From assembly GCA_031553225.1 (NCBI GenBank), contig JAVBLU010000031.1, positions 1 to 45,297 of the forward strand: a stretch of 45,297 nt of DNA, read 5' to 3'. The DNA comes from JAVBLU01 sp031553225 (lineage in GTDB: Bacteria; Bacillota; Clostridia; Christensenellales; UBA1750). Both the position numbers and the translations under genes were made by a program. The notes beneath the pieces are model-generated. The model ran no database searches, was not told the origin of the DNA, and saw nothing but the letters and a program-made list of their open reading frames with translations. This document shows positions 31,281-40,600 of this stretch, piece by piece. The first letter of the stretch is position 1; each line of letters starts with the position of its first letter.

Positions 31281-32189
31281 ATGGACAGGGAGAAGATTCT
31301 GCTCGACACGGACATCGGCTCGGACATCGACGACGCGGTATGTCTGGCGTACCTGCTCGTCCAGCCCGCCTGCCAGCTGATGGGCGTCACCACGGTGTCG
31401 GGCGAGCCGGACAAGCGCAGCCAGATGGCCAGCGCGCTTCTGCGCGCAGCGGGCGTGGACGCGCCCGTGATCAGCGGCGTGTCCGACCCGGTGATCGGAA
31501 AGAACAACCAGCCGCTGTGCCCCCAGCACCAGGCCCTTGCCCGCTGGCCGCACGATACGGCTTTCCCGGATATCTCGGCGCTTGAGTTTATGCGCACGAC
31601 GATCCGGCGGCATCCGGGCGAGATCACCCTGCTGGCCATCGGCCCCATGACGAACGCCGGGCTGCTGTTCGCCGCCGACCCGCAATGCGCCCGGCTCCTC
31701 AAGCGCCTGGTGCTGATGTGCGGCGATTTCGGCCGCGTGTCCGGCGCCGGCGTTGCGGAATGGAACGCGCGCGCCGATCCCCTCGCCACCTCCCTCGTGT
31801 ACCGCGCCGCCGCGCCCGTGCACCGCTCCATCGGCCTGAACGTGACCACGAAGGTGGTGCTGCCGGCCGCGCAGGTGCGCGCTCTTTTTGCGCAGCACCC
31901 GCTTTTGCAGCCGGTGCTGGACTTTGCCGAGGTGTGGTTCCAGCGCGCCCCGCACATCACCTTTCACGACCCGCTCGCCGCGGCCACCGTTTTTGACGAG
32001 GGCATCTGCGCCTTTCAGCGCGGCACGGTGGAACCGGAGATCCACTCCCCCCGCGCGGCGGGCGCCACGTGGTTCCAGCCCGCCCCCGAGGGCGGCGTTT
32101 CCGCCCCGCACGAGGTGGCCATGGACGTTTCTGCGGCCCGGTTCTTCGCGCACTATTTCGGCGCGTTTGGGCTGAGCTGCCCGGCGTGA
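31281..32189 (+). CDS. Inosine/uridine-preferring nucleoside hydrolase family protein
   Basis: This is a 302-residue cytosolic N-ribohydrolase that splits nucleosides into ribose and base. The N-terminal calcium/substrate motif LLDTDIGSDIDDAV (Asp9, Asp11, Asp15, Asp17, Asp18) is the family signature. LLAIGPMTNAGLLF, EWNARADPLAT and the late FHDPLAAATV with the expected His are also present. The ATG at 31281 is preceded by AGGGAGGG. The 3' end overlaps the mini WYL-like gene (GTGA). Together with the sugar-isomerase gene at the head of the operon, it suggests nucleoside or ribose-type scavenging, which is an inference. Confidence 0.92.
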   Translation: MDREKILLDTDIGSDIDDAVCLAYLLVQPACQLMGVTTVSGEPDKRSQMASALLRAAGVDAPVISGVSDPVIGKNNQPLCPQHQALARWPHDTAFPDISALEFMRTTIRRHPGEITLLAIGPMTNAGLLFAADPQCARLLKRLVLMCGDFGRVSGAGVAEWNARADPLATSLVYRAAAPVHRSIGLNVTTKVVLPAAQVRALFAQHPLLQPVLDFAEVWFQRAPHITFHDPLAAATVFDEGICAFQRGTVEPEIHSPRAAGATWFQPAPEGGVSAPHEVAMDVSAARFFAHYFGAFGLSCPA

Positions 32190-32407
32190 TCGACGAGTTC
32201 CTCGCGCTGTCCCTGCGCGAGGGCAAACGAATCACCATCATCTATCAAAGCGCGTCCTCGGGCATCACGGCCCGCGATATCACCGTGCTGGCCATCGACG
32301 GCGGGCGCATCCGCGCGGTGTGCCACCTGCGCCAGGCAAAGCGCACGTTCGACCGCGGCCGCATTCTGTCCGCCGGGTACGCCAAAGACGCCGATTCTGC
32401 CCCGTAA
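32186..32407 (+). CDS. Minimal WYL-like domain protein (73 residues)
   Basis: A GTG start overlaps the nucleoside hydrolase stop by four bases (GTGA), and the 73-residue product is almost entirely one small domain. Its core (ITIIYQSASSGITARDITVLAI ... IRAVCHLRQAKRTFDRGRIL) follows the WYL pattern: a strand with Ile-x-Tyr, R-x-I after a turn, the Cys-x-Leu-R strand and the R-x-F-x-x-x-R-I ending. WYL domains are ligand- or nucleic-acid-sensing modules of transcription regulators, normally behind a helix-turn-helix. Here no DNA-binding part exists, so it may be a free ligand sensor or a partner of another regulator. Codon use resembles the neighbours. The next gene begins 12 bases later. Confidence 0.7.
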   Translation: MIDEFLALSLREGKRITIIYQSASSGITARDITVLAIDGGRIRAVCHLRQAKRTFDRGRILSAGYAKDADSAP

Positions 32408-32419
32408 GGAGGCTCCCGC

Positions 32420-33079
32420 TTGACCTTCAGCTTTTCCTTCATGCAGCATTATTGGCCCCTGTTCGTGCAAGGGTCGCTGTACACGCTGCTCATGGCCGTC
32501 ATTACGGTGGTGGCCGGCACTGTGATGGGCACCGGGTGGGCCATCGCCCGCCTGTCGCGCCATGCCCTGCCGCGCCTGATCGCCACGGCCTACATCGAGT
32601 TCCTGCGCGGCACGCCCCTGCTCGTGCAGGTGATGCTCATCTACTACGGCCTGCCCATGATGGGCATCAAGGTACCGGTGCTTTTGGCCGGGTGCGTGGG
32701 GCTGTCCCTCAATTCCGCCGCGTACGTGGCGGAGATCGTGCGCTCGGGCATACAGTCCATCGACCGCGGCCAAAGCGAGGCCGCGCGTTCGCTTGGCATG
32801 ACTAGCGCCCAAACCATGAGCCGCATCATTCTGCCCCAGGCCATCCGCAACATTCTGCCCGCGCTGGGCAACGAGTTCGTGGTGGTCATCAAGGAGTCGT
32901 CCATCGCCTCCACCATCGGCGCGGCGGAGCTGATGTACAACACCAAGACGATCGGCTTTACCACCATGCGCTATGTGGAGGCGCTCATCGTCACCTCCGT
33001 TTTGTACTTCGTGATGACCTTTACCACCTCGCGCCTGCTGGGCCTTGTGGAGAGGAGGCTGCGTGCCGGTGAGCGATAA
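32420..33079 (+). CDS. Polar amino-acid-type ABC transporter permease
   Basis: This 219-residue inner-membrane permease of the HisM/GlnP family has five or so helices. The EAA loop that docks on the ATPase is EAARSLGMTSAQTMSRIILPQAIRN, and AYIEFLRGTPLLVQ is also characteristic. The start is a TTG at 32420, supported by AAGGAGG 7 nt upstream; an ATG seven codons later is possible. Its 3' end overlaps the ATPase gene by about 17 bases. A periplasmic-type solute-binding protein usually belongs to this system but is not encoded in the window, so it is either elsewhere or shared. Substrate is likely an amino acid or similar small polar solute, by family. Confidence 0.9.
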   Translation: MTFSFSFMQHYWPLFVQGSLYTLLMAVITVVAGTVMGTGWAIARLSRHALPRLIATAYIEFLRGTPLLVQVMLIYYGLPMMGIKVPVLLAGCVGLSLNSAAYVAEIVRSGIQSIDRGQSEAARSLGMTSAQTMSRIILPQAIRNILPALGNEFVVVIKESSIASTIGAAELMYNTKTIGFTTMRYVEALIVTSVLYFVMTFTTSRLLGLVERRLRAGER

Positions 33080-33812
33080 AGGCGAGGTTCTCATCAGCGT
33101 ACGCAACCTGAGCAAATCCTTCGGAAACAACCGCGTGCTGCGCGGCATCAACTGCGACATCGCGCGCGGCGAGGTGGTCGTGGTCATCGGCCCGTCCGGC
33201 AGCGGCAAGTCCACCTTCCTGCGGTGCTTAAACCTTCTGGAGGTGCCCACGGGCGGCGAGATCGTCATCGAAGGGGAGAACATCTGCCGCCGCGATGCGC
33301 CCGTTAACCGCCTGCGCGAGCGGATGGGCATGGTGTTCCAGCAGTTCAACCTCTTCCCGCATCTCACCGTTCTGCAAAACGTCACCCTGGCCCCCACATG
33401 CGTTAAAAAGCTGCCGCGGGCCGATGCGGAGCAGCGCGCCATGGCGCTGCTCGCGCGCGTTGGGCTGGCCGACAGGGCCGCCGCCTATCCCGCCCAGCTC
33501 TCCGGCGGCCAAAAACAGCGCATCGCCATCGTGCGCGCGCTGGCCATGGCCCCGGACGTGATGCTCTTCGACGAGCCCACCTCCGCCCTTGACCCGGAGA
33601 TGGTGGGCGAGGTGCTGGACGTGATGAAGACCCTCGCCGCCGAAGGCATGACCATGGTCGTGGTCACCCACGAGATGGGCTTCGCGCGCGAGGTAGGCCA
33701 GCGCATCCTCTTCATCGACGAGGGCGTTATCGCCGAGGAGGCTCCGCCGGCCGCCTTCTTCTCCGCCCCGAAAAACCAGCGCACGCGCGACTTCCTCAGC
33801 AAGGTGCTGTAG
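33063..33812 (+). CDS. Polar amino-acid-type ABC transporter ATP-binding protein (GlnQ-like)
   Basis: This is an ATPase of about 249 residues that drives the preceding permease. It has Walker A GPSGSGKST, the Q-loop VFQQFNLFPHLTV, the signature LSGGQKQR, Walker B LFDEPTSALDPE and the switch His in VVTHEM, all characteristic of the HisP/GlnQ group. The start is either the GTG at 33063 (4 nt after GAGGAGG) or the GTG at 33069 (10 nt); both overlap the permease gene. It is the last gene of the seven-gene operon: an intergenic repeat and a bidirectional terminator follow. Confidence 0.92.
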   Translation: MPVSDKGEVLISVRNLSKSFGNNRVLRGINCDIARGEVVVVIGPSGSGKSTFLRCLNLLEVPTGGEIVIEGENICRRDAPVNRLRERMGMVFQQFNLFPHLTVLQNVTLAPTCVKKLPRADAEQRAMALLARVGLADRAAAYPAQLSGGQKQRIAIVRALAMAPDVMLFDEPTSALDPEMVGEVLDVMKTLAAEGMTMVVVTHEMGFAREVGQRILFIDEGVIAEEAPPAAFFSAPKNQRTRDFLSKVL

Positions 33813-33832
33813 GATGTCCGGGGCAGGTGGAC

Positions 33833-33924
33833 GGGAGGCCTCCGCCTCCCCCCGCCCTCTGCCAAGAAGAGCCGTTCCTTGCACCCCATCACACGGGGGA
33901 GGCGCCATATCTTTCAGGTTCCTT
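33833..33924. repeat. Intergenic modular repeat, copy B
   Basis: Same module order as copy A at 9289-9370: a short perfect hairpin (GGGAGGC / GCCTCCC, 33833-33850), CTGCCAAG (33859-33866), CCCATCACACGGGG (33885-33898, identical to copy A) and GGTTCCTT (33917-33924). The palindrome of copy A is degenerate here. It also lies between a stop codon and a terminator hairpin. Confidence 0.6.
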
Positions 33925-33931
33925 CGGCGCT

Positions 33932-33978
33932 GAAAAGCGGCCCCGCGGCTCCATAAGCCGCCGGGGCCGCCTTGTTTT
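33932..33978. terminator. Bidirectional terminator between convergent operons
   Basis: A long stem (GCGGCCCC and GCGGCT pairing with AGCCGC and GGGGCCGC, 33937-33970, one bulged C, loop CCATA) is flanked by AAAA on the left and CTTGTTTT on the right. It can stop both the + operon ending at 33812 and the minus operon ending at 34095. The stretch from 33979 to 34094 holds nothing I recognise. Confidence 0.85.
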
Positions 33979-34094
33979 GCGCGAGACGCCTTTGCGCCTT
34001 GCGCAGCGCCGGGCTCTTGCCTTCGGGGGATGAAAGGGTTGAAAGCCACGGCGGAGGGCGCGGGAGGCGGAACCTGCCGCCGCGCTCCTTTCAG

Positions 34095-35288
34095 CTAGCC
34101 GATGTCCACGTCGGCCTGGTAGTCGATGCCCGGCACGTCAAAACCGAAAAGGCGCAGAAAATCGGAGCGGTATCCGGCAAGGTCGGCCAGGGACGCGAGG
34201 TTGTCGGTGTCCACGCTCTGCCAGCGGCAAGCGATATCGGCCTGCAGGTCGGGGGCCATCTCCCGGTCGTCCAGGCGGATGCGGCCCTCCCCGTCGGTGT
34301 GCAGCGGGGCGGCGGGATCCTGCGGGATGGCGGAGAAGAAATCGGGGGCAAAGAGGCGAACGGCCTGGTCCAGCGTGGTCTCGTGCGTGCCGCGCTCCTT
34401 CATGGCGCGCAAAAGCAGCGAAATATACAAGGGCAGGGCCGGGATGGCCGAGGAGGACTGGGTGACCAGCGCCTTGTTCACCGAGAGGTAGCACCGGCCG
34501 AGAATGGGCGCAAGCAGCGCGTCGCAGGCGGCCACGGCGGCCTGCACGTCGTCCTTGGCGCGGCCGATGGTGCCGTCCTTATAGATGGCGTGCGTGAGGG
34601 CCGGGCCGATGTAGGTGTAGGCCACGGCGCGGCAGCCGGGGGCCAGCACGTCCGCCGACAGCAGGGCGGACACCCAGCGCCGCAGGTCGTCCCCGCCCAT
34701 CACGGCCAGCGTGTCGGCGATCTCCTGCTCGCTTGCCACGGGAATGTCCACAAAGCTGACTGTGCCGGCGCCGGGATCCAGCGACTTTGTACGGCCGGGA
34801 CCGCCGATGCCCTTAATGACCGAGCGGTGCAGCGCCCCCGTGTCCGGGTGGGTGCGCACCGGCGCGGCCATGGAATACACGAGCACGTCGATCTGGCCGA
34901 GCAGCTCGCGGATTTTGGCGATGGCGTGGTCCTTGGCAGCGGCCGAAAAAGCGTCCTCGTTCAACGACACGGCCACGCGGCCGCGCACCCGCGCCTGCCG
35001 CTCGAACGCGGCGGTGTTGTAGTAGCCCGCCGAGGCGGTTTTGCCCTGCTCGGGGGCGGGAGGGCGGTCGAAGTGCACGCCGATCGTGTCGGCATCGTAG
35101 CCGCATAGAAGGGCGATGCGCGAGGCAAGGCCGTACCCCATGGACGAGCCGACCACGAGCGCGCGCTTGCGCGGGCCGCGCACGCCTTGCCGGTCGGCGG
35201 CGGCGATGTCGGCGCGCACCAGGGCGGCAAGGCCTTCCGGGTGGGCTGTGGTGCAGATAAATCCGCGTACTTTCGGGGCGACGATCAT
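34095..35288 (-). CDS. fabV: Trans-2-enoyl-CoA / enoyl-ACP reductase FabV
   Basis: This 397-residue NADH-dependent enoyl reductase of the FabV/TER type is an enlarged SDR. It reduces enoyl-ACP (fatty acid synthesis) or crotonyl-CoA-type substrates (butyrate pathways). VVGSSMGYGLASR (45-57) is the cofactor loop, and the catalytic Tyr236-x8-Lys245 lies in YTYIGPALTHAIYKDGTIGRAK (shown in part). KSLDPGAG and the SSSAIPALPLYISLL segment are further landmarks. Length is exactly that of the family. The ATG at 35288 follows AAAGGTGATG; the open frame continues upstream only as antisense of the permease gene. It is the last gene after the GH38 and ABC genes, 14 bases from the permease stop. FabV enzymes are often triclosan-insensitive. 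Confidence 0.95.
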   Translation of the reverse strand: MIVAPKVRGFICTTAHPEGLAALVRADIAAADRQGVRGPRKRALVVGSSMGYGLASRIALLCGYDADTIGVHFDRPPAPEQGKTASAGYYNTAAFERQARVRGRVAVSLNEDAFSAAAKDHAIAKIRELLGQIDVLVYSMAAPVRTHPDTGALHRSVIKGIGGPGRTKSLDPGAGTVSFVDIPVASEQEIADTLAVMGGDDLRRWVSALLSADVLAPGCRAVAYTYIGPALTHAIYKDGTIGRAKDDVQAAVAACDALLAPILGRCYLSVNKALVTQSSSAIPALPLYISLLLRAMKERGTHETTLDQAVRLFAPDFFSAIPQDPAAPLHTDGEGRIRLDDREMAPDLQADIACRWQSVDTDNLASLADLAGYRSDFLRLFGFDVPGIDYQADVDIG

Positions 35289-35302
35289 GTGGGCATCACC
35301 TT

Positions 35303-36958
35303 TCAGCCGTTCAGGCGGGCATAGCGGCGCTCGGCCGCGCGGGGAAAGAGCAGGAACGTGGCCACGCACGCCGCCCCCATAAGCACAAACAGCGCCGGAA
35401 ACTTGAGCGCGCCGGGCACAAGCACCGCGGGCACGGCCAGGATGCCCATGCCGAGCCACCCAAAGAGCATTTGATAGAAGACGTTGATGGAGCGCTTGAT
35501 GGCGGCCGTCTCGTTGGGCCAGTTGAAGTTGGGCCGGCCGATGTCCACAAGCAGCCCGAGCGCGGTTATAGGGTACACGAACAACAAGCTGAGCGCAAGC
35601 CCCAAACACACCGCGTCCAGGGGGAGCGAGAGCACGAGCAGGCACCCTGCCGAGGCAATCACGCATCCGGCCGCGGCGATGAGCATGCCCACGCTCAGCT
35701 TGGCGGCGGCCTGCGTGCGGTAGGGCACAGGCACCAGCTTGGAGATCCAGAACGACTGGCCCTCGCGCGTGACGGCCGTGGCCACGGCCGGATTGATGGA
35801 GCCAATGAAGGCGTTCAGGGCCGCCACGATCCAAACGCCCACGGAGGACTGGCTGAACATGGCGAAGGCCTGCGCGGCGCCCGGATCGGAGCGCGCGGCG
35901 GTCATGCTCATGGCCATGGACACGAGGAGCAACGGCCCCATGATGACGGACGTGAGGCCGTTGACCGCATAGGCGGGCGTGCGGACGAGCAGCCGCCACT
36001 CGCGCAGCAGGATAGCGGCAAACGGCGAGCGCACGCCCTGCGGCCGCGCGGCCGCGCGTGCGGGGGAGCGGCGCGGGGCCGTGGTTTGCTCGGCGGAGCG
36101 GGCAAACAGCCGCGTACCCATGGCGATGAGCAGGAACAGCGCGCCCAGCGACACCGCCAGGTACAAGAGAAGGGCGGGAAGCGCCCCTGCGCCCGGCCGC
36201 GAGAGCGCCTGCGCCGCCCACATGGCGACGGGGTAGCTGCGGCCGACGGCGGAGGTAATGCTGTCGATGCCCTGCAGGAACTGAGCGGTTTGTTCGGGCG
36301 TGCCGTCCAGCATCGTGTTCATGGAGGCGGAGATGAAGGAACTGCTCAGCACCATCACGGCGATCATGATGACCCACAGAACCGTCGTCCAGCTCTCCGA
36401 ACGCCGCGCGCCCGCGGAAAAGCGCAGCACGAGAAGCGACAGCGCTCCGGCAACCGCCGCGGGCACGCAGGGCGCCAGGGGGATCACCACGAGGGCTTTG
36501 AGCAGAAAGGCGAGGCCCCCGCCCTGAAAAACCGCGTACATCACGGCTCCGCTGCCCAGCAACAGGACGGACAAGGCGACGGGAAAGAGCATGGCCTGCA
36601 AGAGCTTTGCGGCAAACAGGGTGCGGTGCGGTATGGGCATGGCGCGCAAAAACTGCAGGTCCTTGGCGCTGGCAAGGTAACCGGGCAGCGTGCGCATCAG
36701 CGTAAACAGGCTGGTGAGCTGCGCCGCGGCCATAAGCGCCGCCAGCATCCCCGCGGCCATGCCGGGCGCAGCCGCCGCGGAGAACATGAAGTAGCAATAC
36801 AGCAAAACCATGGCCAGGATGACCAGAAACCCGTACGCGGCCAAAGCGCCCATGCCGATGGAGCGCCAGGCGGCTTTGCGGTTGCGTTTCCAGTTGTAGC
36901 GGAATACGGACAAAGCGAACTGCTCGCGCAGCTGCAGGGACAAAAGCCTACCAAGCAC
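35303..36958 (-). CDS. ABC-2-type transporter permease
   Basis: This is a 551-residue membrane protein with roughly twelve hydrophobic segments, a polar loop near residue 290-315 (SAEQTTAPRRSPARAAARPQG) and a duplicated layout of two six-helix halves. It resembles large ABC-2-type exporter permeases. The start is a GTG at 36958, four bases after the ATPase gene stop; no other start fits the first helix better. With the ATPase it should form an exporter whose substrate is not known. It lies between a GH38 alpha-mannosidase and FabV, neither of which indicates the cargo. Confidence 0.82.
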   Translation of the reverse strand: MLGRLLSLQLREQFALSVFRYNWKRNRKAAWRSIGMGALAAYGFLVILAMVLLYCYFMFSAAAAPGMAAGMLAALMAAAQLTSLFTLMRTLPGYLASAKDLQFLRAMPIPHRTLFAAKLLQAMLFPVALSVLLLGSGAVMYAVFQGGGLAFLLKALVVIPLAPCVPAAVAGALSLLVLRFSAGARRSESWTTVLWVIMIAVMVLSSSFISASMNTMLDGTPEQTAQFLQGIDSITSAVGRSYPVAMWAAQALSRPGAGALPALLLYLAVSLGALFLLIAMGTRLFARSAEQTTAPRRSPARAAARPQGVRSPFAAILLREWRLLVRTPAYAVNGLTSVIMGPLLLVSMAMSMTAARSDPGAAQAFAMFSQSSVGVWIVAALNAFIGSINPAVATAVTREGQSFWISKLVPVPYRTQAAAKLSVGMLIAAAGCVIASAGCLLVLSLPLDAVCLGLALSLLFVYPITALGLLVDIGRPNFNWPNETAAIKRSINVFYQMLFGWLGMGILAVPAVLVPGALKFPALFVLMGAACVATFLLFPRAAERRYARLNG

Positions 36959-36962
36959 GGCC

Positions 36963-37694
36963 TTACACCCCTTCCGTCAGGGCGAAGAAGAGCGCCTCCA
37001 GCGTTTCGTCCTTGCGCTCGCCGCGCAGCTCGTCCAGCGTGCCCACGGCGATCAGGCGGCCCTTGCTGATGATGCCCACGCGGTCGCACAGCCGCTCGGC
37101 CACGTCCAGCACGTGCGTGGAGAAAAACACGGTGTTGCCCTTCTTACAGTGGCCGCGCATCTCTTCCTTCAGGGCGTGCGCGGCGCGCGGGTCCAGCCCG
37201 GTCATCGGCTCGTCCAAAATCCATAGCGGCGGCTCGTGCAGCAGCGCGCCGATGAGGGAAAGCTTTTGCTTCATGCCGTGGGAATAGCTCTTGATCAGGT
37301 CGCCCACCGCGCCCGTCAGCTCAAAGAGCGCAAGGAACCTGTCCATGCGCGCCTTGCGCGCTTCCTGCGGCACGCCGTACACGTCCGCCAGAAAGGACAG
37401 GTACTCAAGGCCGGTGAGCCGGTCGTAGATCTCGTGGTTGTCCGGCACGTAGCCGATGCGCCGCTTGGCCTCCACAGGGTCGCGCAGCATGTCCACGCCC
37501 GCCACGCGCACGCCTCCGGACCCCTCGTCCGGCGCGAGGATGCCGGTGATTATTTTGATGGCCGTGGTCTTGCCGGCGCCGTTGGGGCCGATAAAGCCGA
37601 ATATCTCGCCCGGCTTCACCTGAAGGCTCACGTGGTCCAGCGCGGGCGCGAGGCCCTTGCCATAGGTCTTGGTGAGGGAGTCGAGCTCGATCAT
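36963..37694 (-). CDS. ABC-2-type transporter ATP-binding protein
   Basis: This is a 243-residue soluble ATPase of the drug/lipid exporter group. Walker A GPNGAGKTT is at 36-44, the signature YSHGMKQK at 137-144, Walker B LWILDEP at 157-163, and the switch His in FFSTHVLD. The start ATG overlaps the GH38 stop (ATGA), so it is coupled to the mannosidase gene, and four bases separate it from the permease gene. The two together make a membrane exporter. No regulator gene is adjacent, whereas many such pairs in Firmicutes have a GntR regulator upstream. Confidence 0.93.
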   Translation of the reverse strand: MIELDSLTKTYGKGLAPALDHVSLQVKPGEIFGFIGPNGAGKTTAIKIITGILAPDEGSGGVRVAGVDMLRDPVEAKRRIGYVPDNHEIYDRLTGLEYLSFLADVYGVPQEARKARMDRFLALFELTGAVGDLIKSYSHGMKQKLSLIGALLHEPPLWILDEPMTGLDPRAAHALKEEMRGHCKKGNTVFFSTHVLDVAERLCDRVGIISKGRLIAVGTLDELRGERKDETLEALFFALTEGV

Positions 37695-40600
37695 AGCGCA
37701 TTCTCCTTGCTGAGGCGCAGCCGCACTGTGGCGATCTGGTAGGGCCGCAGGGGCACGGCCACGGCGCCTTCCTCAATGCGCGCTTCCTCTTTTATTCTCT
37801 CGTTCAGGTCGCACAGGTAGGCTTCACTGGCGCTCCAGGGCGGCAGCAGCATGGCCCTGCACCGCCCGCCGAAGCCCTCGCTGACGCGCACGATTAGGTC
37901 GTCGCCGTCCTCGGCGAGCTTCACCGCCTCGATGAAGGCGCCCTCGCCGTGCAGCTGAAAGAGCTGACGCGGCACCGCGCCGATGCCGCACAGGAAGGGC
38001 GCGTTCAGGCTGCGGGCGGCCTGCGCTACGCCGCCCTCGCGCCAGCCGCCCTCGTGCGGCAAAAAAGCGTAGGTAAACTCGTGGCGCTCGCGGTCGGCTT
38101 CCTCGCTTGGGTAGGTGGCGCACTTGAGCAGCGTGAGGGCCATGCCGCCCTCCAGCGCGTCGTGGCCGTACTTGCCGTCGTTGAGGAGCGCCGCGCCGAA
38201 ACCGTGCTCCGACAGGTCCATAAAGCGCTGGGCGCACACCTCAAAGCGCGCCTCGTCCCAGGAGGTGTTGGCGTGCGTTGGGCGCTCCACCACGCCAAAC
38301 TGCACCTCATAGCTGGCTTTCTCCGCGTGAATGTCCACGTCGAAGGCGGCCTTCAGGCACTGGTGGCGCTCCTTCCAGTCGATAACGGTGTGAAAGTACA
38401 CGCCCGGCTGATCGGCGTACAGGCTCACGTCCTGCACGATGAGCGAAGACATCCAGCGCCTCTGAATGCGCACGGTCATGCGCACGGGGCCCTGCTCCAC
38501 AAGCTCCCAGCCCGCAACGTCCGTAAGGTCGAAGCCTTTGTCGCGGTAGTATTCCACAAGCTCCCAGGCGTCATTCCTGTGCGGCAGATCCTCCCACACG
38601 CGCAGCCGCCCAAGCGCGCCGCCCTGACGCGTCAGCTCGCGGCCGGTGGGCTTGTGCGACAGCGAGGCGATCTGCATGGTGGCCGGATCAAACTGCAGGA
38701 CACAAAAGTCGTTTTCCAACACAAGCCCGCCCAGGCGATGCTTGAGCGCGCCGCGGGGCTGCGCCCCAGTAACGGCCACCGAAGCGCCGCCTGGAACCTG
38801 CGGTAGCTGCACAAGCGCGTGCCCGGCTTTCAGGGCGTCGCTCTGGCTTACGGCCATGCCCCGGCACAGCGCTTCGGGCAGGGACACGGCGCCTGTGCGG
38901 GGGAAGCTTAATGTGTTTGTGGCCGCCACGCCCGCGCTCTCGCCCTGCAGCGCCCGAAGGGCCGCTGCCTGCGCCTCGCCGCATTCCGACAGAACGCGCG
39001 CGTACACGGCGCGGCACTCGCGGTACACCTCGGCGATGGAGGAGCCGGGCAGCACATCGTGGAACTGGCGGGTGAGCACCTGCTCCCACAAGCCCTCCAG
39101 CAGGGCGCGCGGGTAGGGCAGCGCGCCCATGGCCGCCGCCTGCGCGCTCAGCCACTCCAGATCGTACAGGGCCTGCTCGCACCGGCGGTTCCCCTGCTTC
39201 ACCAGGGCGATGGAGGTGTACGTGCCGCGGTGGAACTCCAGATACAACTCGCCTACCCAGCGCGGGGCGTCCTTGCCGGAAAGGCTGCCGGAGAGCTTGC
39301 GGAAGAAGTCGGCCGAGCGCGCGAAGCGCACGCGCGGACAGCCGGGAATCCCTTGGGCCATGCGGCGGCCCATCTCGATCATCTCCGGCATCACCCCGCC
39401 GCCGCCGTCGCCGTGCCCGAAGGAGGTGAGCACGTCCGAGGAAATGCCCTTGTCCTGATAGCGATCCCAGGTGGCCATCACCTGGGCGGGCTCCAGCACG
39501 CCGTTGTAGGTGGTCACGTGCGGTATGGGCCGCCAGGTGGGGCTTTGCGTGGTAATGAAGTGCGTGTTCACGGTGGAGCCGTCCAGGCCCTGCCAGAGGA
39601 AGGTGTCGTGCGGCAGGCAGTTGCGCGTGTTCCACGACAGTTTCGTCGTCATAAACCACTCGATGCCAAACCCACGCAGAATGGCCGGCAGCTGGGCCGA
39701 ATAGCCGAACACGTCCGGCAGCCACAGGCTGGTGCAGGCCGCTGCGTACTCCTTCTCAAAATAGGCCGTGCCGCGCAGCACCTGCCGCACAAGCGACTCG
39801 CCCGAAGGGACGTTGCAGTCCGCCTCCACCCACATCGCTCCGTCCGGCTCCCACTGCCCGCCGCGCACGTGCCCGGCCAGCCGTTCAAACTGCCGGGGCG
39901 CACGCTCGCGCAGCCACTCGTACAAAAGCGGCTGGCTGGACATGAAGATAAAATCCGGATACTCGTCCATCAGGTTCATCTGGGTGGGAAAGCTGCGCGC
40001 GGTCTTATCGCGCCCGTGCTGAAAGGTCCAGCGCCAGGCGCAGTCGATGTGCGTGTGCCCCACGGCCCAAACGGTCGGGTCGCCGGGGATGCGCGTATCC
40101 CCGCAAAACGCGCCGTAGAAGGCGTCCTTCATGTATGCGGCGCAGGCGGGCACGCTGGCATAAAAGGCTTCGTCGCCCGTGGCGCGCAGGTCGAGCAGCG
40201 CCACCGCTTCTATCAGATGCTCCAGTATCTGCTGGCGGCGCAGATCGTTTTCCGGCAGATACCGGGCCACTTCAAAGGGGGTCAGCAGATCGAAATACAG
40301 CTCCCACACCGCCTCATTGCGCGCCGCCGCCTGCAGCTGCAGGGTAGCGCTGCCGCCCGGGCAGGGGCCGATGTGCGCCCACACGGACAGCTGCACCCGG
40401 CTGCCCGGCACGCCTTCAACGGGCAGCAGAATGTCGCGGTGGTTCTGGTCCATGCCCTGCACGAGCCGCCCGTTGCACCAAACCATCACCTGCGTGTCGC
40501 AGGCGGACCAGGGCCGGTCGAACCCCGTGCGGGCGCGCAGGGCGACGCGCCGCCCCTCGCATCCCGCAGGCAGCGTTACGTGGCAGGTGAAGAAGCGGTC

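Noticed and set aside
35289..36797. In-frame extension that would fuse FabV to about 500 upstream residues
   Set aside because: The extension is a shadow of the permease gene in another frame; FabV has a normal length and its own ribosome site at 35288.
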